NCBI RefSeq assembly: GCF_047948215.1
Contig: NC_134455.1
Span: 165,894,575-165,958,574 of the forward strand
DNA length: 64,000 nt
Source: Lycorma delicatula
Lineage: Eukaryota > Arthropoda > Insecta > Hemiptera > Fulgoridae
Reading direction: 5' to 3'
The number at the start of each line of letters is the position of its first letter. The stretch's first letter is position 1. Under the pieces are notes generated by a model that was given only the letters and a program-made list of their open reading frames with translations, had not been told where the DNA came from and did not search any database. Below, in pieces: positions 12,056 to 23,303 of this stretch. The position numbers and the translations under genes were made by a program.

Positions 12056-13458
12056 ATTGTATTAATTAGTTTTCATTTTGTCACTAACAAATCAAAATGC
12101 AAAACTACTTACCAGTGAAAAAAATAGTTAAAAAGAACATATATTTCTTAAATTTCTAATTCTGACGAGCTATAAATTAAAAAGTAAACAACATAAATCA
12201 CGGGTTAATTATATAAACAAAACAAACAAACAAAATAATAATATAAACGATGAGTAAAGTTGAAGCTAGTTCTGTTTAACATTTGAACTCACGGTAAAGC
12301 AATTTACATAAAATCACCGGAGCGTGATTTGATCAACAAGCATTTAACGGATCAGAGTGCACTTGAAAGTATGATTCTTTAATTAAATTTCCTCACTTTA
12401 AAATTTAAATTTATTTTAAACATAGCACTTATGTATAAAAAAAATTACATACGATGTTTATGATTCAATTTTTGTTGCGAAATAGTGATGAATGAACTAT
12501 ATATAAAAATATCCACAGTAGTAAAATACAAGTTTTGTGTCAGTAAATATTTTTTTTTTTTTATAATAAATACGCAATGGATTTAATACATTTTTAAGTA
12601 TAACTCTTCCAGTAACGAGTAGAATGTCGGACGTAGTAACTCCTCACAGGCCGGTGACGAATACGTGTATAAAAGCTGCAATTGTTCTCATTAAGCTATT
12701 AAATATTACTACATAAGACTACCCACGCAGTAAAATAACCATTAACTACTTACCATCAACGGTTACAAAAGAAATATACTAAATATCCAGTGAATGCCAA
12801 ATTACATTTCAAACCATAAAATATTAAAAAAATAATAAAAAAGAGAAATGAAAGCGGACTAAGAGTAAACTGCTTAACTGTTCCTACTTTTAATTTATCA
12901 TTAGACTACATCCATATAAATTACAAGTAATAACTGAATTTATTAAAGTATAATAAATCCATTTTCATTTTTTCGGATCACTAAAACCATAAACTCGAAA
13001 CTAAACTGGTAATTTTTTCTTACAATTTTTATTTTATAAAAATTCAATTAAATGATTGCTCTATGACAATAAAAATTATGCTATTTTGTGATCAGTGGTT
13101 TCAGTGGTTTGCGAGCCGTCTGGTTTCATGTAACTATTTCAACATAAAGAACTTTTTACACTAAAGATAACTTTAGAGCAGCTTAAATAGCTGCTCTGTG
13201 TATACCAATAGGTCTTCCTTTATTCATCGTTTAAATCCTCAACTGAAGTTATTTCGATAGAATTTTATCAAAAGTCAATGGAGCCCTTGTATACAGGATT
13301 AGTGCAACAGGGCGAATCCGTTACCTGTAAATAGACTAACTTGGATGAACACTTTTATTCAGTATTTAAAAGCAAACTCTAATTATACAAAATATCATCT
13401 CTTATGATATATATTGTGAAGGTTGCGAGAGGGGGTGAGATTTGAACTTTTTATAAAG
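12056..13458. other. Unclassified AT-rich DNA
   Basis: Nothing recognisable. There are A/T homopolymers (poly-T near 12551-12562) and a small hairpin near 13171-13196 with 8-bp arms AGAGCAGC. No frame is long or family-like. Confidence 0.55.
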
Positions 13459-13735
13459 TTAACTTGAGATAGTTTTCGCTTCGACCTTTATAGTGCGACG
13501 GAAAAAATATTTGTCGCAACATATAGTACAGCCGGTCTTAAAAATAACTAACTGTGCGCAAATACTATCATGGATTGCTATCAAGATACGTCTATTTCTA
13601 GTATGTCTACTATCCTTAAACGCATTGGCGCTACCCAACACTTTTTCCACAATCAATATCTTTTCCTTTTTACCTTTTTTTCCTTATACCGACTTCTTTG
13701 CGTTCCACGAGTTCCTCTTATTCTGGTCGCGTTGA
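13459..13735. other. Coding-like islet, open on both strands
   Basis: This short stretch is open on both strands for 65 to 80 codons. The minus-strand reading contains ICAQLVIFKTGCTICCDKYF, with a CTICC cysteine cluster, and a basic tail RRTIKVEAKTISS. I do not recognise a family. It may be a fragment of an unidentified mobile element. Nothing around it helps. Confidence 0.25.
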
Positions 13736-15315
13736 GAATAAACTGAAAGCTCTCATAAAAATATACAACAATCATCAGAATTTTCATTTTCTCTCGAAGA
13801 TCAGAAGGACACTAGAAACTGATACACGTCTCTACGTCTACCTTAAAAACCAATCTGTAAAGATATAAAAATATCACTCATACGCATTATGTACTTACAA
13901 ACTATAAACACAATACAAAATTATATACGACTCTGAATGTATTTTCCATAATAATTATAAAACATAAACTTTATAAACAGATAGTAAATAAAAATTAATC
14001 AATGTTTAATGTAAACAGACACTTTATGTTTAAAGAATTAGATTCGTAAACAATTTGTATCTATGATAAAGAAAATCATATTAATCCGAAGTGTACTTCA
14101 TTTAAAACAAGATTTCCTTCTTCAGGTTTTTAAACTGCAAAATGATACGATAAATATACTAAAAGCACACGTAACAAAAAAATCAAAAAAGATCTACATT
14201 TTACATCACAACTGATAGAAATCCTCAATTAGAAACAAATTGCTGAATTTAAAACAAAGTAGATTATAACTGACAAAGTAGATTATAACTTTACAATTTT
14301 CATTATATGAAAAATAAATAATAATTAAAAACTGAAAGAGAAGAGGAAGTTTATATAAATCTAAATATGTCTGTGCAAATCACCAAGTAATACAAGTAAG
14401 CTAATAGTAAGTTAGTATCTCCTACGGAATTATAGCGTTTCCAGACCAGAGATAATTGTCGAACGGTAGAAACGCAAGTACATGACAAACAATCTGGTCT
14501 GGTCTGCTCTTCCGCAAACCATTAACAATCTATGGTCCCAAAAAGTGTATCTTAATCTTATCCTAGTTGTAACAATCTCGATGAAGGGTGATCGTAGGCA
14601 GCTCTCTCCCAAGTAGACAAAATACTACAGATACAATGGTTCTACCATTGACCATTTACCAAGGACGTCCCAGCATCCTTAGTATCGAGGTATGAACAAA
14701 CGAAAGAAAGGAATAAAGCATTAAAAAAGGAGACGATAAGAAAGAACGATCTGCTTGCAGAGGAATCGGCAAAAAGATAAAAACTGCCCACACAGAAAAG
14801 CTTCAAAGTTCCTTCCGAGCAACAGATGCTCATCCCGACTACAATCACGCAGGAGATCGAGCTCAAAAGGGAACACGCCCATTACTGATTTTCACTTCAC
14901 TAATTTAAATATGATACAACCAAAACTGTTCTACCTCACAAAATTAACGAGGGACCAAAAACAGGTGCAAGGATTCTGAAAGAATAATGCGGCAACTTCG
15001 GAATATTTAGCGTGTGAAATAATTAAACTACAAACCCTTTAGGTAAACTGCTCATGAAAATAATAATCTTCAACCAATAACCTCCGGGACTGCAAATATC
15101 TTTTCATTTTTGTGGGATAATTAAAAATATGTTATTTAAACTACAATTTATTTTAAGTAACAAAAGCAGATAGACCTAACGTCTGTATGTGTATTTATAA
15201 TTATTATTTTTTAATTAGCTAACATTTACTTCCACTTGAGGCACGTTAAAAATAATTTACACATGTTAAGTAAACTCAATTAATTTAAAAACAACTTTAC
15301 ACACTACTTAAAAAA
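13736..15315. other. Unclassified DNA with a richer islet at about 14430-14980
   Basis: Between about 14430 and 14980 base composition is less AT-rich than its surroundings and short frames occur on both strands (for example KLQSSFRATDAHPDYNHAGD on plus, 14800-14860), which suggests a decayed coding sequence. No family could be named. A small direct repeat, ACAAAGTAGATTATAACT, occurs twice at about 14254-14290. Confidence 0.35.
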
Positions 15316-15334
15316 ACACACACACACACACACA
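15316..15334. repeat. (CA)n microsatellite
   Basis: About nine CA units flanked by an A run. Confidence 0.85.
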
Positions 15335-15668
15335 AAATTAATAAAACAATAATTTACTTAAAATTTAAATGTAGTATAATAATTTTAAACAATCACATTT
15401 TAGCAAGATGCTTCCACCAAATTTTCTTTTTTCTACTTTCTAAGAAATTAAGATTAATAAAATTCATACTGTTTTGTATTCAGAATGTTATAATTATAAA
15501 ATATTACACGATCGGAATTTATTTCTTACAAAATGGAAATTTATTTATAAAGCTTACAAAAGATTTCGGAAACTCCGTACAATTATTAGGCGTGTATAAA
15601 AATAAAGTAACTGTTTTTTCATACGTTTGCAATAATAATGTTCTCCCCCTTGCAATAACCGAACTTAT

Positions 15669-15965
15669 TTATTTTAAAGCAAAGAAATTTTGTAAAACCA
15701 GTTTGTTGGTCAGGGCGATACCTCCGATCAGATTTCTGTGGTAAAAACCGTGAGTATAGAAATAATCCGAACTAGGTTGTATTATTTTGCAATGATAACG
15801 GTGTGGAAACGAGCTGTTGATCCCGTTAGTCTTCGTGCGTGAACATTCAACGACGACGTGAAGAGTCTTCATCACACCCGCGTGACGCCGACAACAGACT
15901 GTGTCCCCTCTTAGGGTGGGACGGTTGGACGGAGAAAAATTGCTTCTATCTGAAGAACAGGTCAA
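15669..15965 (-). pseudogene. Possible LINE C-terminal fragment
   Basis: The minus-strand frame of 98 codons contains LRGDTVCCRRHAG followed by KTLHVVVECSRT. This spacing of Cys, His and Cys resembles the cysteine-histidine knuckle near the end of many insect non-LTR proteins, where a C..C..H....C pattern precedes a short tail. One expected Cys is not where the pattern needs it. The stretch is richer in GC than its flanks. No reverse transcriptase domain lies next to it on either side. I hold this as a weak assignment; it could also be an unrelated open frame. Confidence 0.25.
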
Positions 15966-17410
15966 AACAAACTATTACACCGAACTTAAATCATCTTCAA
16001 ACAGAAAATAAGTAAAATATTAAACTACAGTAGTTATTCAGTAGACTATTTTTCTGGATATAAAAGATTACAAAAACCTATTTATTTATTTTTAAAACAA
16101 AATTTGAATCAAGAAATATTTTTCATAATTTTATTACCATATAGAAAAAAGTTTAAAAAAATGTTTATAACTACTTTTAAAAACCGCAAGGAAAATTTAA
16201 ATATCTACACATTGACTTATCTAAATATAAAAGTATATCGGGAGAAATAAATTAACTTTACAATACGATTTACCGAATGCGAAAAGGAACTCGAATCCAG
16301 AACAATATATTTAAAACTCAGCATCATGCCGATCAAAACTCCATCTACCTGCACAATCACTAATGTAAATAGATATGACAATTTTTTATTTTATTACATT
16401 GACTCACCAGAAACGTTACTTTTAGCGATCGTTTAATTGATTCAATGATTTCTATATTCCTTTTTGTATTCAACACTTATATTATAGCTAAATATTTTTT
16501 CTAACGTTAAAATCGAAGGAAGAAATATTTTAAACGGAATCGAGTATCTTGTAACAAAGAAAAACAATTAACAAACTAACGGAAAACAAACAATAGATTG
16601 TGTACATAAAAACAGCTGATTATTTAAAATTTAATGTTTTCTTATTTTTTCTTTTACTTTGGTAAAATGTGCGAGTAAGAGCAATCCATATTTGAATTTT
16701 GGCCAAATAAAAACATTGAATATTTCGAATTATCTACAACGCTAAATAAAACAATTACAATTTTTCAAAAGAAGATAAAAAAGAAACCAAAGTATTTTCA
16801 ACGTAACATATTTTTTTCGAACAGGCTAAAAAAGTATAACAAGCCATTCTATATAAGTAATAAATATTTTCTATTTAAAAAACCTAACTTCAAAGAAGCA
16901 CTAAAAATGAAAAAAAAGTAATGTATTTAAATTTTATTTTTATTTCGACTTTTTGAAGTCGACGACAATTTAAAATTAACCGAATTACTAACCCTTTTTG
17001 GCAACTACTTCAGAAAGTCGAAATTTTAAAAAGTACTGGAAAGGTTGTTTTTTAAAGTTGGGGATGATTATTTTTTTCTTATAAATGTTTATTTTTACAT
17101 TTATTTTTTGTTTATTATACAAAATATATAGGCCTAAAATAATGTTGCCCTTAAAACGAAACAGCTTTGGCAAAAGGAGACTGAAAACTACATCATCACA
17201 GAAATAAGAAAATGGAATGCTCATAAAAAAGGTAGAGACCGTCAACCTTGAATGCCTGAAATGCATTTTAACCTAATTTTCTTACGATAATAATATTAAA
17301 TGTGATCTACACAATCGAATACAAAGAAATGTTTCAATCTGTCAAACTTATTCAACAAAAAAATATTACATAATAAAGTTCACACGCTTGATTAACATTC
17401 ACATCATTTA
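15966..17410. other. Unclassified AT-rich DNA
   Basis: Nothing recognisable. The 92-codon minus-strand frame at 16988-17266 is lysine and phenylalanine rich and shows no motif; I take it as chance. A small hairpin TCGACTT/AAGTCGA lies near 16945. Confidence 0.55.
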
Positions 17411-17550
17411 CGTAATAACTTCAACAAGTAGTGACAATTAAAACAAAAGTTTACTAAAGTAAAAAGACTAAAGGAAAAGGATTACTTGTACTACGTAAGA
17501 AGTGTCATTGTTTCTTCATGTTCTCAAAAATACGTTAAGAGAAAATATAT
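17411..17550 (+). repeat. Duplicated segment, copy 1
   Basis: This roughly 140-bp segment matches 18092-18234 in the same orientation. Shared words include AAAAGGATTACTTGTAC, CGTAAGAAGTG and TTAAGAGAAAATATA, with scattered differences. It has no coding signature. It may be a local segmental duplication or two copies of a small unnamed repeat. Confidence 0.75.
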
Positions 17551-18091
17551 CAGTTATTACTGATCTTCTGATCAAGATAGCTGTGACTTCGTCAAAAAAC
17601 TACTGATTCGAGGTAGTGTCTTTATTAAATTAATTCCATTCTAGATTTTCTAAAGTGGATAAAAAAACTTAAGAGCGTGAAAAAAGGAGAAAAAGATTTA
17701 ACCGCTTTAAATATCATAGTTAAATTAAATAAATAAAACATAACCTTAAAATTAAATAAATGGAAAGAAGATCTCTTATAATTAGCTTACTATTTACTTG
17801 CAATAACAGATGGCAAAGGAAATAAAATTCTCACCGAGGATAAAAACAAACACTGTATAAGGAAAGTTGATTCTAATAGGTATGTGCGGTTAAAGTATAC
17901 ATTAAACGTCAAAAATGACTAATAAGAAATGTAATGCATCTGTTGGTAATAAGTTATGGTAAAGATAAAAGTAAAGGCATAACTAAAAAGTGTAAAACAA
18001 CCTATACTATTTATTACAATCATTATAATAAAAACCATTCATCAGTTTTACAACGCATTCTAATTTAAATGTAAAGTACTTTAATTAGTTT
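17551..18091. other. Spacer between the two duplicated segments
   Basis: Unclassified AT-rich DNA of about 540 bp. No gene and no obvious repeat. Confidence 0.5.
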
Positions 18092-18234
18092 TACGTAAAG
18101 TAAGTTCAATAAGCAGTGTCAATTAAAACAAGGATTTATTCTTGTAAAAAGGGTAAAAGAAAAGGATTACTTGTACAACGTAAGAAGTGCCACTGTTTCT
18201 TCAACGATCTCAAAAATATGTTAAGAGAAAATAT
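18092..18234 (+). repeat. Duplicated segment, copy 2
   Basis: Second copy of the segment at 17411-17550, diverged by substitutions and small indels. See copy 1 for the shared words. Confidence 0.75.
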
Positions 18235-20173
18235 AATAAAAAACTCGTAAAATATTTCATTCGTCACCAGAAAGAAGACAAGGTAAATAATAATTGAAGC
18301 TGCTGTAAAATGTTGAAAAATAATTTATAATAAACAATTACAAAAGATTTTACAAATGAATTTCTTAAAATAAATAACTGCTAATGCTGTAATTCGTAAC
18401 TCATTTATAATTCAATGAACTATGTATACTAAATACGAATATCATCGTGTTAAAAAAAGATACTCCTATTTGAATAAATAAAACCACTTTGATCAAACAT
18501 GCCAAACACGCAACCCACGGAGGAATTTAATCCTAATTGTTCTGCATGTGGGTTTCCAATAACTTAATTGGTTTTCAAGATATGAAAAACAATAAGAAAA
18601 GTTTTATTACATAGAAGATCATGTTTTACAAAGCCATGTTTGTATGTATGGCGGGGTTTTACACTTCCAGAAAATTTAATGAATAATTTATAAAGTAATT
18701 ATATGAGACTAGAATATTAGCTTCTTTCACACATAATCTTACTTTCCTATTTATGAATTAACTGATATTTCAAAGTTGAGTAAAATAACAAAAAAAAAAA
18801 AAACGCCCTTCGTAGAAAAAATTTCGATTTCAGTTTAAAAACTGAAAACTAACAATTAACTCTTAATTTTATTTTAATTCTTAATTTTGGCTGATATGAA
18901 AAATGTGCAATTTAAAAAAGCGACTGAATAGTAACGCAAAAAACGTTTGATAGTACCTTTTGGGATTCTTTGACATTTTTATTATTATTTTTTAAAGTTT
19001 ATACATTGTTTTATTTTATTTATAATTACATTTATTTTATTTTATTTACTTTACAAACAAAACAGTCCATCTGAAAAAAAACTGTTTGCAAGAAACAATC
19101 AAGTCGTAAAACCTACATCTTCATAAAAATAAGAAAAGAAATGTAGAGAAAAACTACTACCAAACGTGAAATGAGGCTGTCGGGAATCTGGGAACGGAGA
19201 TTAATTTTTACCTTACGTTTACAATTTCATTTTATAGAAGTTTAAGTAAAAAAAAAAAAATCAATGAAATGAAGGTTCAATATTGATAAATGAGGAAAGT
19301 TGCATAAAAATATCTGTTTTCATTAATTTTTTACGAAGTATACTAACATTTACTAAATAAAACTCATTGAAAAACCATCTATGCCATCTTAAAGTACATA
19401 TTCTACCTTAAAAGTAACAATTAATTTTATATTTGAAAAAAAAACAGAATTAATAATTATTGGGTCTGAATGTTAGCCAAGGTACCAATACACGCTTTTC
19501 CTAAAAAAAAACAATTTTGAAATGTTCATAGATATAGATTAAATAACACACAGAGATATCCCGTGTGGAATGATAAGATAGTAAGCTCAATAATAATAGA
19601 ATACTGTATTGACTTTTCATTTTTTGCAATTTTTATAGGCGTTTTATCAACAAATTGCAAATTTTCACAGCAGATTTCGATTAACGGGCGATCAAAAATT
19701 AAAAATACTTCAAAAATTTGACTAATTTATAGCCTTCAGTTTTATGAATCAGTATCTTTCTGAGTTTTTTAATTATCTCTAATAGGAACAGAGTTATGAA
19801 AGTTCACTTATTGCGCGCCCTCGAGTTACGGTACCTATATATTGTTATGCTACCAACAGTGCAATTTTTGGTGCTTATTGTAAAATTCGCAAGCGCTCTT
19901 AGTTTTTCTAGTAAAAAAAAATACCCGGGAGGATTTTATGCGAAATCTCAGCTATCTATTGATGCTTTTTTTGTTTACATGCGATTAAAAATAGAGCCAC
20001 TATTGGCGAAAAACTAAAACTTTTTCCTTAATTTTTTAATCGACAGATTAAATAGTTAGTCGCTCATGTCTGCAATGACACGACACACTTTTATTCTACA
20101 TATTTTCCGAACCCATACCAATAATTAATTTGCTGTAGTTAATTTTTTTCGAGTTTAGAATCTCTATTGGCTC
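18235..20173. other. Unclassified AT-rich DNA
   Basis: Nothing recognisable. The 73-codon plus frame at 19796-20017 shows no motif. A-rich runs occur near 18791 and 19249. Confidence 0.5.
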
Positions 20174-20194
20174 AGCTGTGGTTTTACCACAGCT
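20174..20194. repeat. Hairpin, 8-bp arms
   Basis: AGCTGTGG, TTTTA, CCACAGCT: perfect 8-bp arms. It abuts the truncated tail side of the SINE fragment that follows and is preceded by GGCTC, as is the hairpin at 33807. Confidence 0.7.
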
Positions 20195-20366
20195 AAATTA
20201 AACCTCAACCACCTATTTACATCGGTATTCACAGTCTAGTATTCAAATCCGTATAAAAGCAATTAACTTACTAGAATGTGAACCTCAGAACCTTCGACTT
20301 CGAAAATCAGCTGTTAAACAACTGACTTGCGACGGCTTAAACACTAGACCAGCCCGGTGGGCTTAA
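20188..20366 (-). mobile_element. tRNA-derived SINE (type S), head half only
   Basis: Read on the minus strand, this copy begins with the CCCACCGG-type head, in the form GCCCACCGGGCTGGTCTAGT, and runs through the tRNA-like part and the CGGATTTGAATACTAGA body to the CCGATG and GGTTGAGGTTTAATT zone near 20195. The 3' tail is missing. The tRNA-like head would be the internal polymerase III promoter of an active copy. It is diverged from the fuller copies at 28970, 52817 and 63018, so it is probably older. Confidence 0.8.
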
Positions 20367-22115
20367 TGAATTAAATATAATTAAATATTTTATAAAATAA
20401 AGGAACAGATGCAACAATCTACGACACAGATGTTCGACTAGCGGCCAGCGACAAGTTTTTAAACGGCCCACCAGGCGACATGTAGGCTGCAGTGGTATGA
20501 AGTATTTTTCGTTTTTTGTTTTGTCTGAATGTATTTTATGTTTTGTGCCTGAAAATTAATTGGTTTTCTTAAATCCTTTGAATATATATCATCTATATAT
20601 GTATGTACGTATATATATATATATAAATTTTTTCCACGGATTTCATTTCTCAAAAATATTTTCATTATTTAATCTGATTTCTAAATCTAAGTATACGGGA
20701 ATCAATATTATCACAATATAAATGATTTACATTTTTAATTCAATGGCATCTTCTTTTATTAATTAGAAATATTATATTTTTATCGCAGAATATCGTCCGA
20801 AGTACTATAATTTCATTTAGAATTTAAAAAATAATATAAACGTATCAATAAATGAAAAACGTATATCAGTGAGAAACGTACAGGAAGAACAAATAGATTC
20901 AATGGTTATGTCAAGCAAGACGCTTATACATCAACATTAAGGAAAAGGAGGGAGGAAACTGTATTGCGAAGATGAAATGTGAACCTTACCGTCTACCAAT
21001 TTATAGAGTTGAGGAGAAAAGAAAAAATGAAGGATTAAAACTCAGGAAAACAGGGGGCCGAGTGGCACTACTGATGATAATAAGAGTACAGCACCACATA
21101 ACTCAACAGCATGTCTCAAGATAAAAAGATAAACTAAAGTTAAAATAAAAAATCGTTAAACTTTCGTCAACTGATTAAACTTCCAAATTTTAACAAATTC
21201 GTATAATTTAACTGGGATTCAACATAAACACTTAATTCTATAAATATATATACTTTAAACATTTAAAGAAAACATCATTATTAACTAGCCGATGAGGCAG
21301 TCACAATTTAATCGAACGAGAAGCGATTATTTTCACTCGGTTCAGCTGTTCTTTATCGTTGGAAGTTATTTAAAATCGTATTTGTGCGAGGAAAGAAGAA
21401 AATATGTTGCTAATGTTTTAAATGATGTAAAGCACAACAAAATAAATAAATAGAGTAAATAAATATAAAAAATTATTGACCATGTTAATTTTTTTTTCAA
21501 GAAAAAAATTGATAACCCTATTTGATCCACGAGTCCAGAATTGTTTTGGTTTTCTTCTATAGAAATATGAGTTCAATAAATTTATTTCTTCAGAAACAGA
21601 AAACTAACGATAACGAATATTGAGAAAATAAGTATTTAATCTCTATCGACGCCAGATACATATTATAAATCGACTTCAACTCTGCAACGGTTTACTGGAA
21701 TGGTTTAAAATAGTAAGCCTATTTCGATAAAGTCTATTTTGTTAACGAACACGATTCTACCTCTGGATACAAGAATATTTTTTCCCTGAAATCTGGTACT
21801 GATGTAGGTTTTGTATGCAGTCTAACGACTGACAAATCTTATCTTGTTAATTTACCATATGATATGTAAGCATATTACCATCAAATAGTTCAGAGAAAAT
21901 ATTATCATCGGGATCATAGGAGTACTACAACTTGCTTATAGACAATTTTTTGGTTGATTGTATACTCAGCAAATTCAACTATGTAAGCTTTTATTCTTTT
22001 TAGCGGGACTAAGTAACTTCAGTTGGAATGGAGCCCTTTCCCAATCGCTACATCATTCTCTTTCTGATTTGTATTTACGGTGATTTTAAAAAGAAAATGC
22101 TCCCATACAGTAGAC
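20367..22115. other. Unclassified AT-rich DNA
   Basis: Contains a (TA)n run at 20610-20626 next to an ATGTATGTACGT run. Otherwise nothing recognisable. Confidence 0.5.
20610..20626. repeat. (TA)n microsatellite
   Basis: About eight TA units. Confidence 0.8.
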
Positions 22116-23303
22116 CAGCGTTTCTCAACCTTTCAATATCTGCGATCCAATTTTTCAATCATCATTTTCATCACGCTCCTCCTCTTATACAATAACAATG
22201 AATATAGCAATAGCGTATTTTGAGTATTTTAACGCTACGACCTTAATTTAGCTACATACCTTAAAAATTACCAAAATAAGTAAATTTATTGATATTTGGC
22301 AACACCGACCGCTGCATTGACAAAACCAGAATCGATGCCTCTCTATTGCTCTCTGTCTTACATCCATCAAATCGGACATTCTGGAACGTCTGCGCAAACG
22401 TCTATAAATGCTGCATCTTGTTCGATTCCATCCAGTCTCAGTCGAGTTGAGCCTTCTATCGCTATTGAATCTATCGTGAATGTGTATGTTGTAATTTTCG
22501 TGTTAATTGCAATTCACGGTATTAAATATTTATGGCAGTAGATTTATACAAAATCTTAGATAAATTTTTAAGTGGGCGTAAGCGAGCATTAGACGTTAGT
22601 GAAGCATCAATAAGTGCACAGACGAGCGTGGTTTAGAAAATAAAATCAAGAAAATATTATCAAGAATACTTAAATTTTGGGTTTACCAGTACTGAAGTAA
22701 ATGGAGAAGAAAGGCCCCTGTGCGTCATTTGCTCAAATATTTTGGCAGCAGACAGCATGAAACCTAATAAACTTAAACGACATTTGGAAAAGCTTCATAG
22801 TGAGTACGTTAACAAACCCCCAGAATTATTCGAATTAAAATTAAAATCATATGAAAAGCAAACTTCATTTTAAAAAAAAATCTGTGAATGAAAAAGCTTT
22901 ACTTGAAAGTTTCATATAAAATAGCCAGATGTTAAAAGCCTCACACCATTGGTGAATGGCTTATTTTGCCAGCTGCAATTGAGATTGTAGAAGCATGTTT
23001 GGAAATAATTTTGCCATAACATTGCAGTCCATACCTCTATCAAATGATACTGTTGCCCATCGAATTGGTGATGTAGTTGAAGATGGACAGCATCACCTTT
23101 TGGGGAAGTTTGGTGACAAATCGTTCTTAATTCAGCTTGATGAGGCAACTGTTAGCAATAAAGATGTTCATTTCATTGCCTATGTTCGATTTTGCGATGG
23201 TATGTCAGCAGTAGAAGTACTTTTCTGCGAACCAATAGAACTCAAAGCAACAGCACTCGCATTATTTGCTATCTTAAATGATTTTATGAACGAGATACTT
23301 TAA
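22116..23303 (+). mobile_element. hAT transposon, ZBED5-like, 3'-truncated
   Basis: A DNA transposon of the hAT superfamily, Charlie/ZBED5-like. The left end CAGCGTTTCTCAACCTTT at 22116 matches the CAG-GGTTCTCAAC type terminal repeat known for this group. A roughly 400-bp leader without coding follows, then the transposase. The matching right-end sequence (AAAGGTTGAGAAACGCTG) is not found downstream. The recognisable protein stops at about 23303, so the right half is lost. Confidence 0.8.
22532..23303 (+). pseudogene. ZBED5-like hAT transposase, N-terminal half
   Basis: The frame opens at ATG 22532 (MAVDLYKILDKFLSGRKRAL) and has a stop at 22634. In the same frame follow KSRKYYQEYLNFGFTSTEVN and a BED-type zinc finger, CVIC at 22721-22732 and RHLEKLH shortly after, with stop at 22871. 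After a frame change come traces of GEWLILPAAIEIVEAC (about 22950-22995), then another shift into the open run FAITLQSIPLSNDTVAHRI (from 22995) that continues through FLIQLDEATVSNKD, where QLDEAT carries the first catalytic Asp, and FIAYVRFCDG to a stop at 23301. The rest of the RNase H-like core, with the second Asp and the Glu, and the dimerisation region are absent. This is clearly a dead copy. ZBED5-like genes in vertebrates are domesticated relatives. Confidence 0.85.
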
